Assembly (NCBI GenBank): GCA_001316125.1
Contig: BBCS01000010.1
Coordinates: 1-64,000 of the forward strand
Direction of reading: 5' to 3'
Length of the DNA stretch: 64,000 nt
Source of the DNA: Vulcanisaeta distributa JCM 11213
GTDB taxonomy: Archaea > Thermoproteota > Thermoprotei > Thermoproteales > Thermocladiaceae
The position numbers were made by a program, and so were the translations under genes. Within the stretch, counting starts at the first letter, position 1; each line of letters begins with the position of its first letter. This document shows, one piece after another, positions 1-11,539 of the stretch. The notes beneath the pieces are model-generated. The model worked only from the letters and a program-made list of their open reading frames with translations. It did not search any database and had not been told where the DNA came from.

Positions 1-602
1 AGAGACATCGTTGAGAGGATGAGGGGCATGGGCTTCAAGAAGCATGAGAGGAAGCGCTTGAAAGTAATCACTATTTGCTCCTCGAAGGCTGTTACGTTGG
101 CTCAGAAATGGCTTGGTGAGCCTAGGATCAAGGCATTGATCGAGGACTTGGGCTTACTGCCCGATGCGGATAAGCTTAGGGACCTAGTCGAGTTGGCTGG
201 CATGAGGGTCAAGCCGTTGGGTAAATCGATGGTTGAGGTCATCGATGGCATAAGGATGAGTGCGTACGTGCATAAAAACGGCTACGTCATGTTGAGGATT
301 GGGCGTAGGAATCGCGAGGATGCATTGGCGATTCAAGAGAGACTAAGGAGCGCTGGCTACGACGCTAGGTTGAGGGAGTATAGTGATAGGTTCGAGGTCT
401 ACATAAAACAAGGCGAGATAAGGAGCGCCCAGAGTTGGTTGCCAAGGCCTGCGGAGTGCTAAGGAAGATGCTTGATGAGGCGGTGAGCGAGGGAAACGAA
501 AGGAGGGCTCGGGCAGTAGCCAAGGCAATGGCAAGCCTAAAATGCCCCCACCCAAGGGCCCACGGGCCTAAAACAACCACAGTCCCTACCCACCCCAGTT
601 AG
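1..602 (+). CDS. PaRep2b-like protein, 5' end outside the window
   Basis: The frame is already open at base 1. The text resembles the PaRep2b family first described as a repeated gene family in Pyrobaculum: a run LAQKWLGEPRIKALIEDLGL followed by a beta-rich part around SVEVIDG-type residues (here KSMVEVIDGIRMSAYV). The family has no established function. A base appears to be missing near 420; after that point the protein continues in another frame as ERPELVAKACGVLRKMLDEA and ends at a TAG at 600-602, which restores the family's helical tail. Family assignment is from memory of conserved strings. Confidence 0.55.
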
Positions 603-665
603 GTTTAACTCACCCGCGCTAATATTTCTCTAGCTAGGAGGATTAAAAATGGGTTCTGGGGGGAG

Positions 666-883
666 GTGATTAAGGAGTTGAGGGATAGGGAGGAGGAGGC
701 TAGGAGGATTAGGAAGGCTGAGGCTGATTGGGGGTTCATAAATTCATTGCCGCCTAGGGTTAGGCTGGCGGTTATACACTATATAGAGACCGGCGATGTA
801 TATGTGTCGGCCAGGATAGCGGGCATGAGCGTTGAGGAGTTCAATGAGGTTAGGATTAGGGCGAGGTTCCAAATGTCAACTGA
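666..883 (+). CDS. Antitoxin-like small protein A
   Basis: A charged protein of about 72 residues, rich in Glu/Arg at the N-terminus and containing INSLPPRVRLAVIHYIETGD, followed by a short helical segment. The downstream gene at 1369 has the same block, so the two are paralogs. It overlaps the PIN-domain gene: the toxin ATG at 873 lies inside its last codons when one base is restored near 867, giving an end ARVPNVN and stop at 881-883. Overlap with a PIN gene and small size suggest it is the antidote of a VapBC-like pair. The start is GTG at 666 behind a strong purine-rich ribosome-binding site; an ATG at 649 is an alternative. Confidence 0.6.
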
Positions 884-1372
884 GGCCATTGCAGATACGT
901 CATTCATAATTGATTGGGTCAGGTACTCGGGAGGGATCTACTGTTTAGGGTGTTTAACGTCGTGTGGATACCCGAGCCCGTACTTAATGAGGTTAAGTCT
1001 GAGGGTACCCTGTCCTGGATAACGAATAAGCTGGCCGAGGGTAAGTTCGCCCTATTCCCTGAGCTGGGTAACTATAGGGATGAGGCGCTGAGGCTCATGG
1101 AGTTGAGTACCAGGTACCCGGTTAGGAGGCTCGACTACCCAGAGGCCTACTGCATTGCGGTGTCTAGTGATAGGGGTTACGTGGTGCTTTCAGAGAATGG
1201 TGGCGCCTACGCATCGCAGTTCCTGTATGCAAGGGCTAGGGTTTGGAGGGCCTTCGAGGTATTGGCAGAGTTACTTAGGATGGGCTTAATCGATAAGAGT
1301 GAGTTTTATAAGTATGAGAGGGAGACATTACACAGGTTTTCAAGGAGGGACCTGGAGAGGCTTGGGTTATGA
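873..1372 (+). CDS. PIN-domain toxin-like nuclease
   Basis: The N-terminus IADTSFIIDWVRYS carries the first PIN acidic residue in the usual Ala-Asp-Thr-Ser context. After a frame change near 925 the protein continues with WIPEPVLNEVKSE, which supplies the Glu after the second helix, then LDYPEAYCIAVSSDRGYVVLSENGG, which supplies the later acidic residues. PIN proteins of this kind are metal-dependent RNases in VapBC-like modules. About 165 residues, a normal length. It overlaps the upstream antitoxin-like gene and also overlaps the next one by an ATGA, so all three are probably co-translated. Its RNA target cannot be told from sequence. Confidence 0.65.
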
Positions 1373-1596
1373 GCGGCATCATTAGGGAGCTTGAGGAGCG
1401 TGAGAGGGAGGTTAGGGAGATGAGGAGGAGGGAGGCTGATTGGGGGGGATTCATTAATTCATTACCACCCAGGGTTAGGAGTGCCGTGGTGCTGTTCATA
1501 GAGACTGGAGACCTAAGGCTAGCCCAGAGATTATCCGGTCTAAACCTCGAGGATTTCGTGGACATACTCAGGAGGGCCAGGGTCTGGGTCACTTAA
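1369..1596 (+). CDS. Antitoxin-like small protein B
   Basis: Intact 75-residue protein that is a paralog of the gene at 666: a charged N-terminal helix, then FINSLPPRVRSAVVLFIETGD and a Leu-rich helix ending in RRARVWVT. The start overlaps the PIN-gene stop (ATGA). In comparable modules each such protein sits in front of its own PIN partner, but no PIN gene follows here: 1597-1795 gives only short unrelated frames. It may be a spare antitoxin, or the survivor of a second pair whose toxin was lost. Confidence 0.55.
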   Translation: MSGIIRELEEREREVREMRRREADWGGFINSLPPRVRSAVVLFIETGDLRLAQRLSGLNLEDFVDILRRARVWVT

Positions 1597-1795
1597 CCAT
1601 GTGAGTGCAGCATGAATGGAGTGCCAACGCGTTAATGGCCTTCTCGTAATTACTACTAGGACTATTGCGAAGGCCGCTAGTGATGAGATTAACCCTAGTT
1701 TCTTTGGCCCCCCCTTTCTGATGCCTCCATTGTTAGGACTTCAGTATTTCTCTACGATGACCATGACCCGCGCTCACCCACGTCCAGTGCGCGTT

Positions 1796-3146
1796 CTACC
1801 GGCTTTGGGCCTTGAATACCGTGTATTTCCAAGTAGTCATTAGGTAGGCGATGGTTGAGGCTATGACTGCCTCCGGCAGTACTCGGTAGTTGTTGGTCAT
1901 TTCAAGCATCATCACCATGACGGCGAGTGGGGGGGCATTTGAAGCAGCACCAAACATTGCCAGGGAGCTCACAACGACGAAGGGCACGGCGCTCGGCACG
2001 AGCGTGGGGTATAGGTAGTGAAGGAGTAGGCCCATGTCCAACCCCCCCGTGAAAGCGCCAACCACGAGACCCGGCGTAAAGACGCCACCGACCTCCCCCC
2101 CCGAACCCAGGGTAACCGATGTGGAGAGAATTTTAACGAGCGGGAGTAGGGCTAGGAGTATTATGAGTGGCATTATCGGCGAGGAGAAGCTGCTTAACCT
2201 TACATAAACCGCCAGATCCATCCAACCCTCACCGGCACCGAGTACCTGCGGCATTATAAGGCCGACTAGGCCTATGAGAACACCGCCAATGGCGGTCCTA
2301 ACCACGTCATTAACCCTCAACCTACTAAATAACCTGTGGATGCCATCCAGTGACTCGACGTATGCCATGGCCACGGCACCATCAACAACCCCCAAGACCG
2401 CGTAGAGCGGAATTGACGGTGTGGGCACGGTCATCATTACCTGGCCCATGTAGGCTTAAAGCCAGTTACTAGGCAGAAGATTGCGTAGGCCGTCAGCGAG
2501 GCCACGAGGCTGGGTACAACGCCTTAACCTCGAAGTCCCTCCTGTAGGGTAGTTCAGCCGCGAGTAATGCACCGCCCACTGGCGCCTTGAATACTGCCCC
2601 CCCCAAGGCCGCGCCCATGCCGACAATCATCGCCAGGGCCCTATCCTCATCACTAAGCCCAAGCCCCCCCTCGGCAATGAGGTATGATAAGCCACCCCCC
2701 CCGAGGTTTCCAGTTGGTGCCTCAGGCCCAGCGGAACCGCCCGACCCTATCGTTATCGCCGAGAGTAGGACATTCATGAAGCCATGAAGCCCCCCCGGAT
2801 TACTAAATGGCCTCCTTCTACCGTGGTACGCCTCTATAACGGCGTCAAGGCCGGCCCTCGACTCGCGGAACTCCCTGGCCAGGTAAGCGACAATCACCGC
2901 GCCGAGTACCGTGGACACGGGTATTAACCAAGGCCTCTCAATGTGGGGGGGTGTGTACGTTAGTGAACCTCCAAACCCAATGGGCTCGGGCTGCCTATAA
3001 CCAATGAGTAGGTCCATGAATACGTACGTAGTTAATCTGAGCACTAGGTAAAACGTTAATGCCGAGGCACCGGCAACCACCCCGATTAATACGCCTAGGA
3101 TTAACCACTTAACTATGTAGGACTGCTTGGTAATCGTCATAAGCAT
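1796..3146 (-). CDS. ClC-family chloride channel/antiporter
   Basis: Polytopic membrane protein of the ClC family. The conserved helix-end motifs are visible: GSGGSAGPEAPTGN matches the GSG and GxExP elements, and GSGGEVGGVFTPG matches GGxFxP near the anion site. The residue after the GPE element is Ala-Pro, as in many prokaryotic members. The frame changes twice, near 2522 and near 2452; between these points the text reads LVASLTAYAIFCLVTGFKP, a plausible membrane helix. C8 and C7 tracts at about 2700 and 2044 add glycines to motif loops (LGGGGLSYL, GAFTGGLDMG) whose usual spacing is one residue shorter. Transported ion and coupling are not resolvable. Confidence 0.8.
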
Positions 3147-3187
3147 ACATAGAGATTGCGAAGCCCTTAAAAGTATTATTCATAGAA

Positions 3188-4013
3188 ATGCCTGGCTGGG
3201 TGGCCTTAATCATGCAGTTAATGACCGCGGCATTGGCAGTCACCTACCTGGTTACGGCCCCAATCATTGCCTACGCCATATTCAGTAGGCTTGCCTGGCG
3301 CGGTAGGGCTTCGTGGGTCTTAATTGGTGTTGGCTTCATGCTGCTTGCCCTAATACCGCAGGTGATCACCCAGGGAATACCAATACTCATAGTCCTCCTA
3401 ACCCACATTAGGGAGGTGATGATTGGAGGTGTCTCGTCAATTACCGACTTAGTCCTGGGCCTCATTAAGTCGAGTTTTTACCTTATGGCAATCTACATGG
3501 GTTTGATGGCCGGCATCTTCCAGGAAGCCTTCAGGTACTTGGCAATTAGGGATCGTGAACCCGGGTCGGCTCCATACATTGGTTATGGCTTCGCCCTGGT
3601 GGACCTGGCATTTACAATAATGAGTTTGGTATTGCCACTGTTAATACCCACATCCGTGAATCCCGGTATTGAGTACGCCAACGTAATATCCACCATAGGC
3701 CTGGTAGGCATTGCAGTTCAACCCATCGTTTCCATACTATTCCACCTAGGTTCATCAATGGTCCTTAAAACCTATCAAGCCTTAAATAAGGGCTTCAGGG
3801 GGGTTGATTCTCATGGTATTAGCCCATGCCTACATGAATTCATTTACCTGGTACATGGACAACGCGGTCGCCCTCGCCATCATCAACTCATCACTAATAA
3901 TGCCCCCCCTATCCACGGTCTACTTCACCTCCGTGGTTTCATTATCGGCGTTCATCTTCATCATTGGTTTTAGGGCGTTCAATTACGTAATCCACAGGGC
4001 GCATTTTAATTGA
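3188..4013 (+). CDS. Multi-spanning membrane protein, YhfC-like
   Basis: About 270 residues with seven or eight hydrophobic segments. Three polar spots inside or next to helices look like a membrane protease active site: GIFQEAFRYLAI (Glu and Arg), ILFHLGSSM (His) and LAHAYMNSF (His and Asn). This arrangement resembles the YhfC family of intramembrane proteases related to CAAX proteases. The frame shifts near 3800 at a G6 run, and the last 65 residues are read in the other frame to the TGA at 4011-4013. Divergent from the ClC gene. The family call is tentative; another type of membrane protein is possible. Confidence 0.45.
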
Positions 4014-4046
4014 ACACACAAGTGAAAAAAGTCTTAGGGTGGCTTA

Positions 4047-5432
4047 ATGATGTTTATGAGGCGGGTAATCTATGCCCTAGTTAGCGTTGTGGTGGCAATC
4101 GCCGCCATATCCCTAATGCAGCTTCACATGCCTCATGAATCCACAACGAGTAACGGCAACGCCCTCTATGCCCTACTCAATGGTGTTACTAAGCCCACGG
4201 TATGCATTGTCGGCTCCCTGGGCAACCCATACGTAGCAAGCATTGTTAAGGGCCTGGGCACTGTTAATGTGCCCTTCACCGTGAAGTCCGAGCTTCCGGG
4301 CAATGCCTCATGCAGCATTGTCGTTATTGAGGATGACTTACTAAGCCTAAATAGTAGTTATTATAAGTATGAGGTGATCAATTACCTAGGGCGTGGTGTA
4401 CCCGTTGAAGTTGTTGGTCCCAATGCAGGTAATGCATTATTAACTCTGGTAAAGAACTTCATCGATGAAAGGGCGACGGTGGTCATAGGCGAGCCCGGCC
4501 CCCAATAAGACTGTACTACCTAAATTACCGACTGATGTTGCGGCGATAATGCTGGCGATGATGCCATTAAGGAACTCCAGTAGGTTTGTGACTGGTTGGG
4601 ACGTTTTTGAGGGATTACCTGCGGTTGATTCGACATACGCAGTATTAAAGGGTTGGAGGGATTATAATGAGATGTTGATGGACATTGGCAATAGGCTCTA
4701 TGCATAATACCAACCTTATCATTTGATGCACCGAAGGTTGAGCTTCAATCAAGCGCAACGTCAATCACGGTCTTCATACAGGGATTCACGTACGTAGGCT
4801 ACGTGGGTTGGTACTCATCAAGCACCTATGACTGGTTTGGTAAATTGGCGGGTGAGCAGTGGGCCATGGTCAAGTTCTATTACGCATATCAGCAATACCC
4901 TGGTCCGTACTGGTGGTTCCTAAACCTGATACAACATGAGGTGGAGGTTTTTTAACACCTAGTGGTAGCTTCACCCCCATGCTACGCAGGTGAGGGCGTT
5001 AATGCGTATTCCAATATCTACCCAGGTCAGGTATTCTGGGGGGGTGCTGCGCCGACGGGCTCATCATCTGGTCAGCAAACAATATCCTATACACTTGGTG
5101 CTGGTCCATCCGGCGTCTACGTGCAGGTGTCTGAGACCATCACCCAGGGAGCGATTGGCTGGGGGGGCTACTCAGGCAATCCAACCCTGGGTCAGGATAA
5201 ATGGACCTGGAACTTCAACAATCCAGTGGTTGGTTATACATATACCGTGATACCAAGCGACATATTCATGCTCGACCCAAGCAGGCCCGGTGGCTATCCA
5301 CCGCTTTATGAAACTATAAACTTCACGTCAACCTTCGGAAACTACCTAGGCCGTTTCAATAGTCCATCGCCAATAACGGTTACCGTTGATGTATTTACTA
5401 ACCAGGTAACGGTAATTAGTTCAAGCACGTAA
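4047..5432 (+). CDS. Exported or membrane-anchored protein, unknown function
   Basis: The protein begins with a signal-anchor helix (RRVIYALVSVVVAIAAISLM) followed by a Ser/Asn-rich extracellular part with many N-x-S/T sites. The frame must be changed near 4504, near 4705 and near 4950: the pieces are NKTVLPKLPTDVAAIMLAMM, then VELQSSATSITVFIQGFTYV, then a C-terminal domain rich in Gly, Trp, Tyr and Thr ending at 5432. The pieces lie head to tail with no gaps, so I read one gene of about 460 residues. No family recognised. The Tyr/Trp/Gly-rich C-terminal half is typical of archaeal cell-surface proteins. Confidence 0.5.
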
Positions 5433-5546
5433 TGTGCAGTGGCTGTGTTATTGCATGGTGTTAAAAATGGTTTTATTTTCTGTTTCTAATTCTAATTAAA
5501 GGGGGCCCGAAGTATTGTTTATTAAGGCGAACACCCAACGCAGCCT

Positions 5547-6746
5547 GTGCCTACTGGCGAGACTATCTTCCTCACGCTCCTTGAGGTTAGCATACTAATC
5601 CTACTAGCTGACTTGGCCGGTGGTGTCCTCTCTAGGTATGGCTTTCCCAGGGTAGTCGCCGAACTCCTGATAGGACTTGCCCTAAGCCCATACGCACTGG
5701 GCTCACTACTAAACGCGTTCATGCACCTGGAGTTATTCACAATCAATGATTACCTACTATTCCTAACAAACCTCTCAATAATACTCCTACTCTTCGCCTC
5801 GGGCCTTGAGCATGGCCTCTCCACGCTTAGGAGGGTGGTGTCTATGGCATATTAGCCGCGATATTCGGCGCCATAGTCCCCCCCTACACCCTGGTATACT
5901 GGTCCTAGTGAGTATGGGTCTGCCGTTTGCGGAATCAACAATCATTGCCCTATCAACGGCACCCACAAGCCTGGCGGTCGTTGCTGGGATCATCGAGCGC
6001 GAGGGCTTGACGGGCCTACCAAGCACTAGGGTTTTGATCACGGCGGCGTCGATAGACGATGTCGTGGCTCTAATGCTCCTCTCCATGGTCATAACCACCG
6101 TGGGCGCCGGCGGCCTTACGTATGGCGCCATAACCGCGGCTGTCAAGACCGTGGCCCTTTGGGTCCTGGTATTCATACTGTCCGTGCTATTCATACCCAG
6201 GGCCTGAATAGGGTTAGTGAGGAGGTGATTACCTACGCATCCCTAGTGGTCCTCTTCGGCATAGTCCTCATAATGACCACGCTGGGCTTCTCCGAGGTCA
6301 TTGCCGCGTTCATAGCCGGCGTGGCCGTTGCTGAGAGCAGGTCCTCGCAGAGGGTTAGGGAGACTGTGAACGTGTTACTGGCAATATTCGGCTCCATATT
6401 CTTCATAGCCATGGGCCTACAACTAAACTTCAGGTATATACTCAATACTGAGGTACTGGTGGTGGCACTCGTGGTTTCATTAGCAGCGGTGGTTAGTAAG
6501 GTCGTTGGTATATACCCATTCGCCTACCTAAGGCTTCGTAATCACCGCGACTCAATGGTCGTCAGCTACGGCATGATGCCCAGGGGTGAGATGGGACTCG
6601 TAATCGCATCCATAGGGCTAAGCAGTGGTTTAATTAACATGGGTGAGTTCGGCATCATAATACTCATGGTGTTGATAACAACCATAGTCGGCGCCGTAGT
6701 GTACAGGCGCGAGGCCTGTAGGGTACGACTAACGAGGGCGGACTAA
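5547..6746 (+). CDS. CPA2-type Na+/H+ (or K+/H+) antiporter
   Basis: About 400 residues and 11-12 membrane helices. Family signals are PRVVAELLIGLALSP near the N-terminus, STAPTSLAVVAGIIEREGL and ITAASIDDVVALM, where the Asp-Asp pair is the ion-binding site of CPA2 antiporters such as NapA. The late FSEVIAAFIAGVAVAES and MPRGEMGLVIASIGL also fit. Frames change near 5850, near 5905 and near 6195; the bridging segment YGILAAIFGAIVPPYTLVYW is a good transmembrane helix. Starts at GTG 5547. No regulatory TrkA domain follows, unlike Kef proteins. Confidence 0.75.
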
Positions 6747-8136
6747 CCCCCTGGTGACCGCGTATTCGTACAGAGCCTCAGGGCGTTGGCTGCGGTCTCC
6801 AACCTATCGTACATCGGCACACCACCCTCCTCAAGCCTCGCCTTAAAGGCCCTCGCATCCTCATTCGCGCTGATTCCATAAACAACTATTGGCTTACCGA
6901 ACCTCCTGGCCTCGATTACGTAATCCGCAAGCTTAGGCGTCATGCCAGGCAACTGCATTTGGCTAGTACCAGCGCCATGTCGATGTGGCCGGTCGGTAGT
7001 ACGGTGTCTAGGACGAACTTGTACATGGCGTCCGTGGCACTACCCGTCAAGTCAATCGGGTTTGCAGTGCTTGCGAAGGGTGGTAATGACTTGGCCAGGG
7101 TGCTCCGAACCTCCTGAGGCAGTTCGGGCACTACCAATCCAACGGACTCCACATTATCAACAGCCTGAACACCAGCCCCCCCGCCACTATCGGTGATTAT
7201 TAAGACCCTGTTTCCCCTTGGCAACGGCTGCGTGGCTAATGCCTTAGCGACCTCGAGCGCATCCATTAAGTTATTAACCTCTATGGCACCTGCCTGCCTT
7301 AGCATCGCCCTGTAGATCTCGTAATTACCTGCCAAAGCCGCCGTGTGGGACTTAACGGCCCTACCCGAGGACTTAGACCTACCAGCCTTATAGACAATCA
7401 CGGGCTTAACCCTGGTCACACGCCTCATGGTCTCGAGCAATCTCCTGCCCTCCCCCCCAGGGTACTTCAACCCCCCCTCCACGTACATGACCACGACCCT
7501 CAAATCCTCATTACCCGCCAAAGCCTCGAGCAACTCCGCCTCATTAATATCGAGCTTATTCCCGTAGTTCACGGCAATGCCAACACCAATACCCTTCCTA
7601 GCCGCCCAATCGAGGATCGCCGCAGCGACCGCACCGCTCTGGCTTATGAGGGCTATCGGCCCAGCCCTAGGCCTCTCCATCCTACCCTGCGGTATGAAGA
7701 ATGTGTCCAGGCCATTAAAGGCGTTGTAAACACCAATGCAGTTGGGACCTAGTATCCTAACCCTACCCTGGGATGCCTCCCTAACCTCCCTCTCGAGCCT
7801 CGCCCCATCCTCACCAGTCTCGCTAAAGCCACCACTAATTATTACGGCCACTTTAACGCCCTTAGCCGCGCACTCACTCATTATCCTTGGCACCGTGGGC
7901 GCTGGCGTGACTATCACGGCTAGGTCGACCTCATCAGGGATTTCAAGCACGGATCTGTAGACCCTGTGGCCCAGTAATTCCGTGTAGCTTGGATTGACTA
8001 GGTAGACCCTGCCCCCCCGGAACTTGGTTAGTAGGTTCCTGGTTACGACACCGCCAACACTCCCCTCCCTAGCCGTGGCGCCTATTATGACTATTGACCT
8101 GGGGGGGTTGAATAGGTAATTGAGACTCTCACTCAC
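6743..8136 (-). CDS. acdA: ADP-forming acyl-CoA synthetase, alpha subunit
   Basis: Converts acyl-CoA, ADP and phosphate to acid, CoA and ATP together with a beta subunit that is not in the window. The N-terminal CoA-binding Rossmann domain has IVIIGATAREGSVGG; the middle part has ILGPNCIGVYN and ALISQSGAVAAAILDWA. SHTAALAGNYEIY carries the histidine that is phosphorylated in this family. Total about 464 residues, normal for a separate alpha subunit. One frame change near 6955 joins the last 70 residues (LADYVIEARRFGKPIVVYGI). The end overlaps the convergent antiporter gene by four bases. It probably serves ATP formation from peptide-derived acyl-CoAs. Confidence 0.85.
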
Positions 8137-8160
8137 GGTTTAGTAATGCGGCCTGGCTTA

Positions 8161-9035
8161 TTACGTATTACTCATCTGCATGGGCGCTATATACACGGGG
8201 AACCAATCCTCCCTCCTAATCACTATGTTATTGTATGTATAGACGTACTTCAGGGCAAGGTTTAGGTAGAGGAGTGTCGGCAGCGAGGTTGTTGGTGTTG
8301 CGTTGCAATCATACCAAATACCTAATGGTTCCAGCGTGCCGTTTGTCGAGGATATGTTTATTGCGAAGTACGTGGGACCACTCGGCAATACTGGTATGGG
8401 CTCACTTATGTTGCACTTAACCTCACCAATTACCTGCCCAAGGGAGACCAGGTTGAAGCCGGTGACGTTTGTACTCCCCCCCATCGGGACATTTGGAATA
8501 TGTAAACCCCCCCGAGGATTGGTCTCGAGAGGTTCGTTATGACTGGCACCGCATACACCACGCCTGAGTCCTGGGTCGTTAATTGGAACACACCCCCCCT
8601 CCTAACCACGTCGTAGACTATGGCCGTGGCGTTAAGGCTATAAGCGACCCCCCCAGACTTTGTTAGGTTGGCGAGGTTTCCTGGGTTGCCGGTCACGCCT
8701 AGCCCTGGCGCCATGATTACCGTATTATTTGGTCCCTGGTAGATCATGATTAGGAAGTATGAGCCGCTGGGTATTTTGCCGCTTATTGTCATGTTTGTGC
8801 CGGTCCTGGGTATATAGATGTTTAGTTCTGTTATTGGGAAGTTGAAGTTATTAATACCCATTATAACGAGTAGGTTGTTACCAAAGCCTAGGTAGGCATT
8901 TGCCGTTAGGTTTAGGTAGCCTGTTATGGTGGTCAGCGGTGATGGTATTGAGAGTATGAGGGAGAGGGATGCTATGAATCCCACGAGTATTATCAAGCCA
9001 CCAAGGGCGTAGGCCGGTATACCCCCCCTAGCCAT
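8161..9035 (-). CDS. Secreted protein with one N-terminal membrane anchor
   Basis: Residues 10-33 (ALGGLIILVGFIASLSLILS) form a single hydrophobic helix after a short N-terminus with one Arg, as in signal anchors and some archaeal pilin-like proteins. The rest is a beta-rich, Asn/Thr/Gly-rich exported domain with many N-glycosylation sequons. The frame shifts near 8480 at a G7 run; the remainder reads SGPTYFAINISSTNGTLEPL and ends in QMSNT. No family recognised. It follows rad50 on the same strand after about 20 bases but is unlikely to act in repair. Confidence 0.5.
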
Positions 9036-9057
9036 AACCTCAGGTTAATGGCTTAAG

Positions 9058-11539
9058 TTAATAATATAAAATTACTTCCTCATCATGAGTTCGCGAACAT
9101 ACTCTCACCCCCCTCTCATTGATGAAGCCAACCCTTATCACGTTGTCGGCTATAGTTTCAAGGGCGTCAACGTGGGACGTTATTATCACGGTCCTAACGC
9201 CATTACTCAGGCTCCTAATCCAATCACCAACCCTACGCCTGTGCTCCTCGTCCAGGTGCTCCGTGGCTCATCAAGAATTAGTATTGGTATTACGCCCATG
9301 ACCACCCTGGCAATTGCGTACCTAAGCATTAGGGATACCAGGTTCCTCTCGCCTATGGACAGCGCCTCAACGGGTAGTGAGACACCGTCATTCCTCCTGA
9401 CTACCACTTCGTAGTCCTCATTAACCTCCACGGATGCGTACGAGGCCTTATGCATCAACTCCTTCATCATTACATTCAACTCCTCATTAACCGAGTCAAG
9501 GAATATCCTCCTAACCATGGGCTTGACGTCATCAAGGACCTGCTGAAGTTTACTGAGCATGTCCGAAGCACTGACGTACTTACCCAACTCACCCCCCCTA
9601 ACCCTACCCACCTCCGACTCCCTACTCGCCAACTCACCCCCCCTCAACTTCTCAATCCTATCCCCTAAGCGCGTTGACCCTACCCCCCCTCAACTCCCCC
9701 CCCAACCTCCCTAACCAATGAGTCCCTCCTCACACTCAACTCCTTAATCCTAGCCCTAACACCCTCAAGTTCCCTAATCCTCCCCCCCTCCAACTCCCTA
9801 AGCCTAACCTCAACAGTAACCCTCTCACTGCGTATGCTTAACAACCTGGCCTCATCATCCCTAACCCTCCTCTCCAACTCATCAGCGCTCACCAACCTAC
9901 CCCCCCTCAACTCAGCAAGCTCAACCTTAGCCCTGCCCAACTCCTCAAGCTCATTATTCAACTTACTCAACTCCCCCCCCTCAATACCCTCCAACTCCCT
10001 CCTCAGTGACTCCTCGCTATAGCCACTAATCCTCGACAACTCCTCAAGCAGCGAGTCCCTCCTCCTGCGTAGGTCCTCAAGGGACGCCCTAATGACGCCC
10101 TCCCTACCCAACTCCCCCCCCTCAATACTCCTCAACTCACCCTCCAACCTACTCAACTCCTCAACCTCACCACTAAGCCTGCCCAACCTACTCATTAACT
10201 CATCCCTCCTCCTCATCAACTCCCTAAGCCTAACCTCCCTACTCACCACAAGCTCCTGCGCCAGGTCCCTACTCAATGGCCTACCACACAATGGGCACCT
10301 CTCGACAGAACCACCCCCCCTCAGCAGGTTTAACTCTGTCTCCACATGCTCAATCTCCGCATCAACCTTGGCTAGCTCCTCCCTAACGCTGTTGATTTCC
10401 ACGTCTATCGACGCCCTCCTAGCCAACCTTCTCCTCAGCTCCTCCGCCCTCTCCTTAAGCCCATTAATCCTGTCCAACTCATCATTTAACTCCTTAATAC
10501 CATCATCAATACTCCCCCCCAACTCCCTCCTAATCTCCTCAGCCCTCTGCTTATAGCCCTGGGCCAGCGCCAGCCTTGTCCTGACATCATCCCTCCTCCT
10601 CATCAACTCCTCAATCCTAGCCCTCAAATCACCCTCCCTGGACACCACCGACTCAAGCTCAACAATCCTAGCCCTCAACTGGCCTAGTTGGTTTAGGGTG
10701 TTCCTCAACGCATCCAGCTCACTCAAGACCCTACCCTCCTCCTCACTGAGCATGGAGAGCCTCTGCCTCAACTCCGCATACTCCCCCCCCTCAAACCTCT
10801 CCAACTCCTCCTCACTACTCATTAACTTACCCAACTCCTCCTCAACAGCCCTAAGCTCACCCTCCCTCTCGCCCAGAGCCTTCTCGGTGCTGGAGACCTC
10901 ACCCTCCAGCTTAGTTAACTCCTCCCTCCTACTCCTTAATTCACGCTCAAGGACCTCAAGCCTACCCCCCCTAAGCCCCCCCTCGGTAATGCTGGTCACG
11001 GTCCTGAGCCCCCCCTCCCTAACCACGTCCTGCCTAGCCCTCTCAATGGCGTCAAGCTGAGCAGGGTGTCCAACTTAAACTCGCCCTTCCTACCACTCCT
11101 GAGTATCTCCCTAATCTCGCCCTGCCTTACATAGAGTAGTTCCGAGAATGTGTCGAGGTCTATACCCGTGGTTTTAACCACGAATTGCGTGACCTCCCTA
11201 TCCCTAGCCGCAACCCTCCTACCACCCTCATCGAGGACGTAGGTCTGCGACTCAAGGGTCCTCTCGGCGCTAAAGGCCCTCTGTATGAGGTATTTACGCC
11301 CATCAATCCCCACGTACTCAAGGCGAATAACGGCGCTTGACGCGCCGCGCCTAACGAGGTCACTAAGCCTGTACTTACCCCTAATCCACTCGGAGCCGTA
11401 TAGGGCTATTGCTATTGCCTCGAGTATGCTCGTCTTACCGGAGCCGTTTGGCCCATGTATGAAGTTTATGCCCTCGGTAATTACCGCCTTACCCCTCACT
11501 TATTGACCTGAAGTTCTCAATCTCAACCCTAGTAATCAT
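9058..11539 (-). CDS. rad50: Rad50 DNA-repair ATPase
   Basis: SMC-like ATPase that works with Mre11 in double-strand break resection. The start ITRVEIENFRSI overlaps the end of mre11. Walker A is GPNGSGKTS, the Q-loop region is LLYVRQGEIREILRS, then come long Glu/Arg/Leu coiled coils split by the zinc hook CPLCGRPL. The signature is SIGERNLVSLML, Walker B is PILILDEP, and the tail ITSHVDALETIADNVIRVG is read in another frame. Length about 825 residues, normal. Frames change near 11490, 11057, 9665 and 9260. Many C7 tracts in the coiled coil turn expected EGEL into EGGEL, which would disturb heptads and argues that the tracts are over-called. Confidence 0.9.

Noticed and set aside
914..1022. 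Antitoxin-PIN fusion read straight through at 666-1022
   Set aside because: One base missing near 867 removes the antitoxin stop. The paralog at 1369 ends separately and the toxin has its own ATG at 873.
1616..1843. Plus-strand frame after the second antitoxin (VNGLLVITTRTIAKAASDEI)
   Set aside because: No PIN motif or family; overlaps the ClC gene end, and the hydrophobic second half is antisense to membrane codons. Left unassigned.
9834..11060. Long Ser/Leu/Pro-rich open frames on the plus strand across rad50
   Set aside because: They are complements of the Glu/Arg/Leu-rich coiled-coil codons and have no start context or family similarity.
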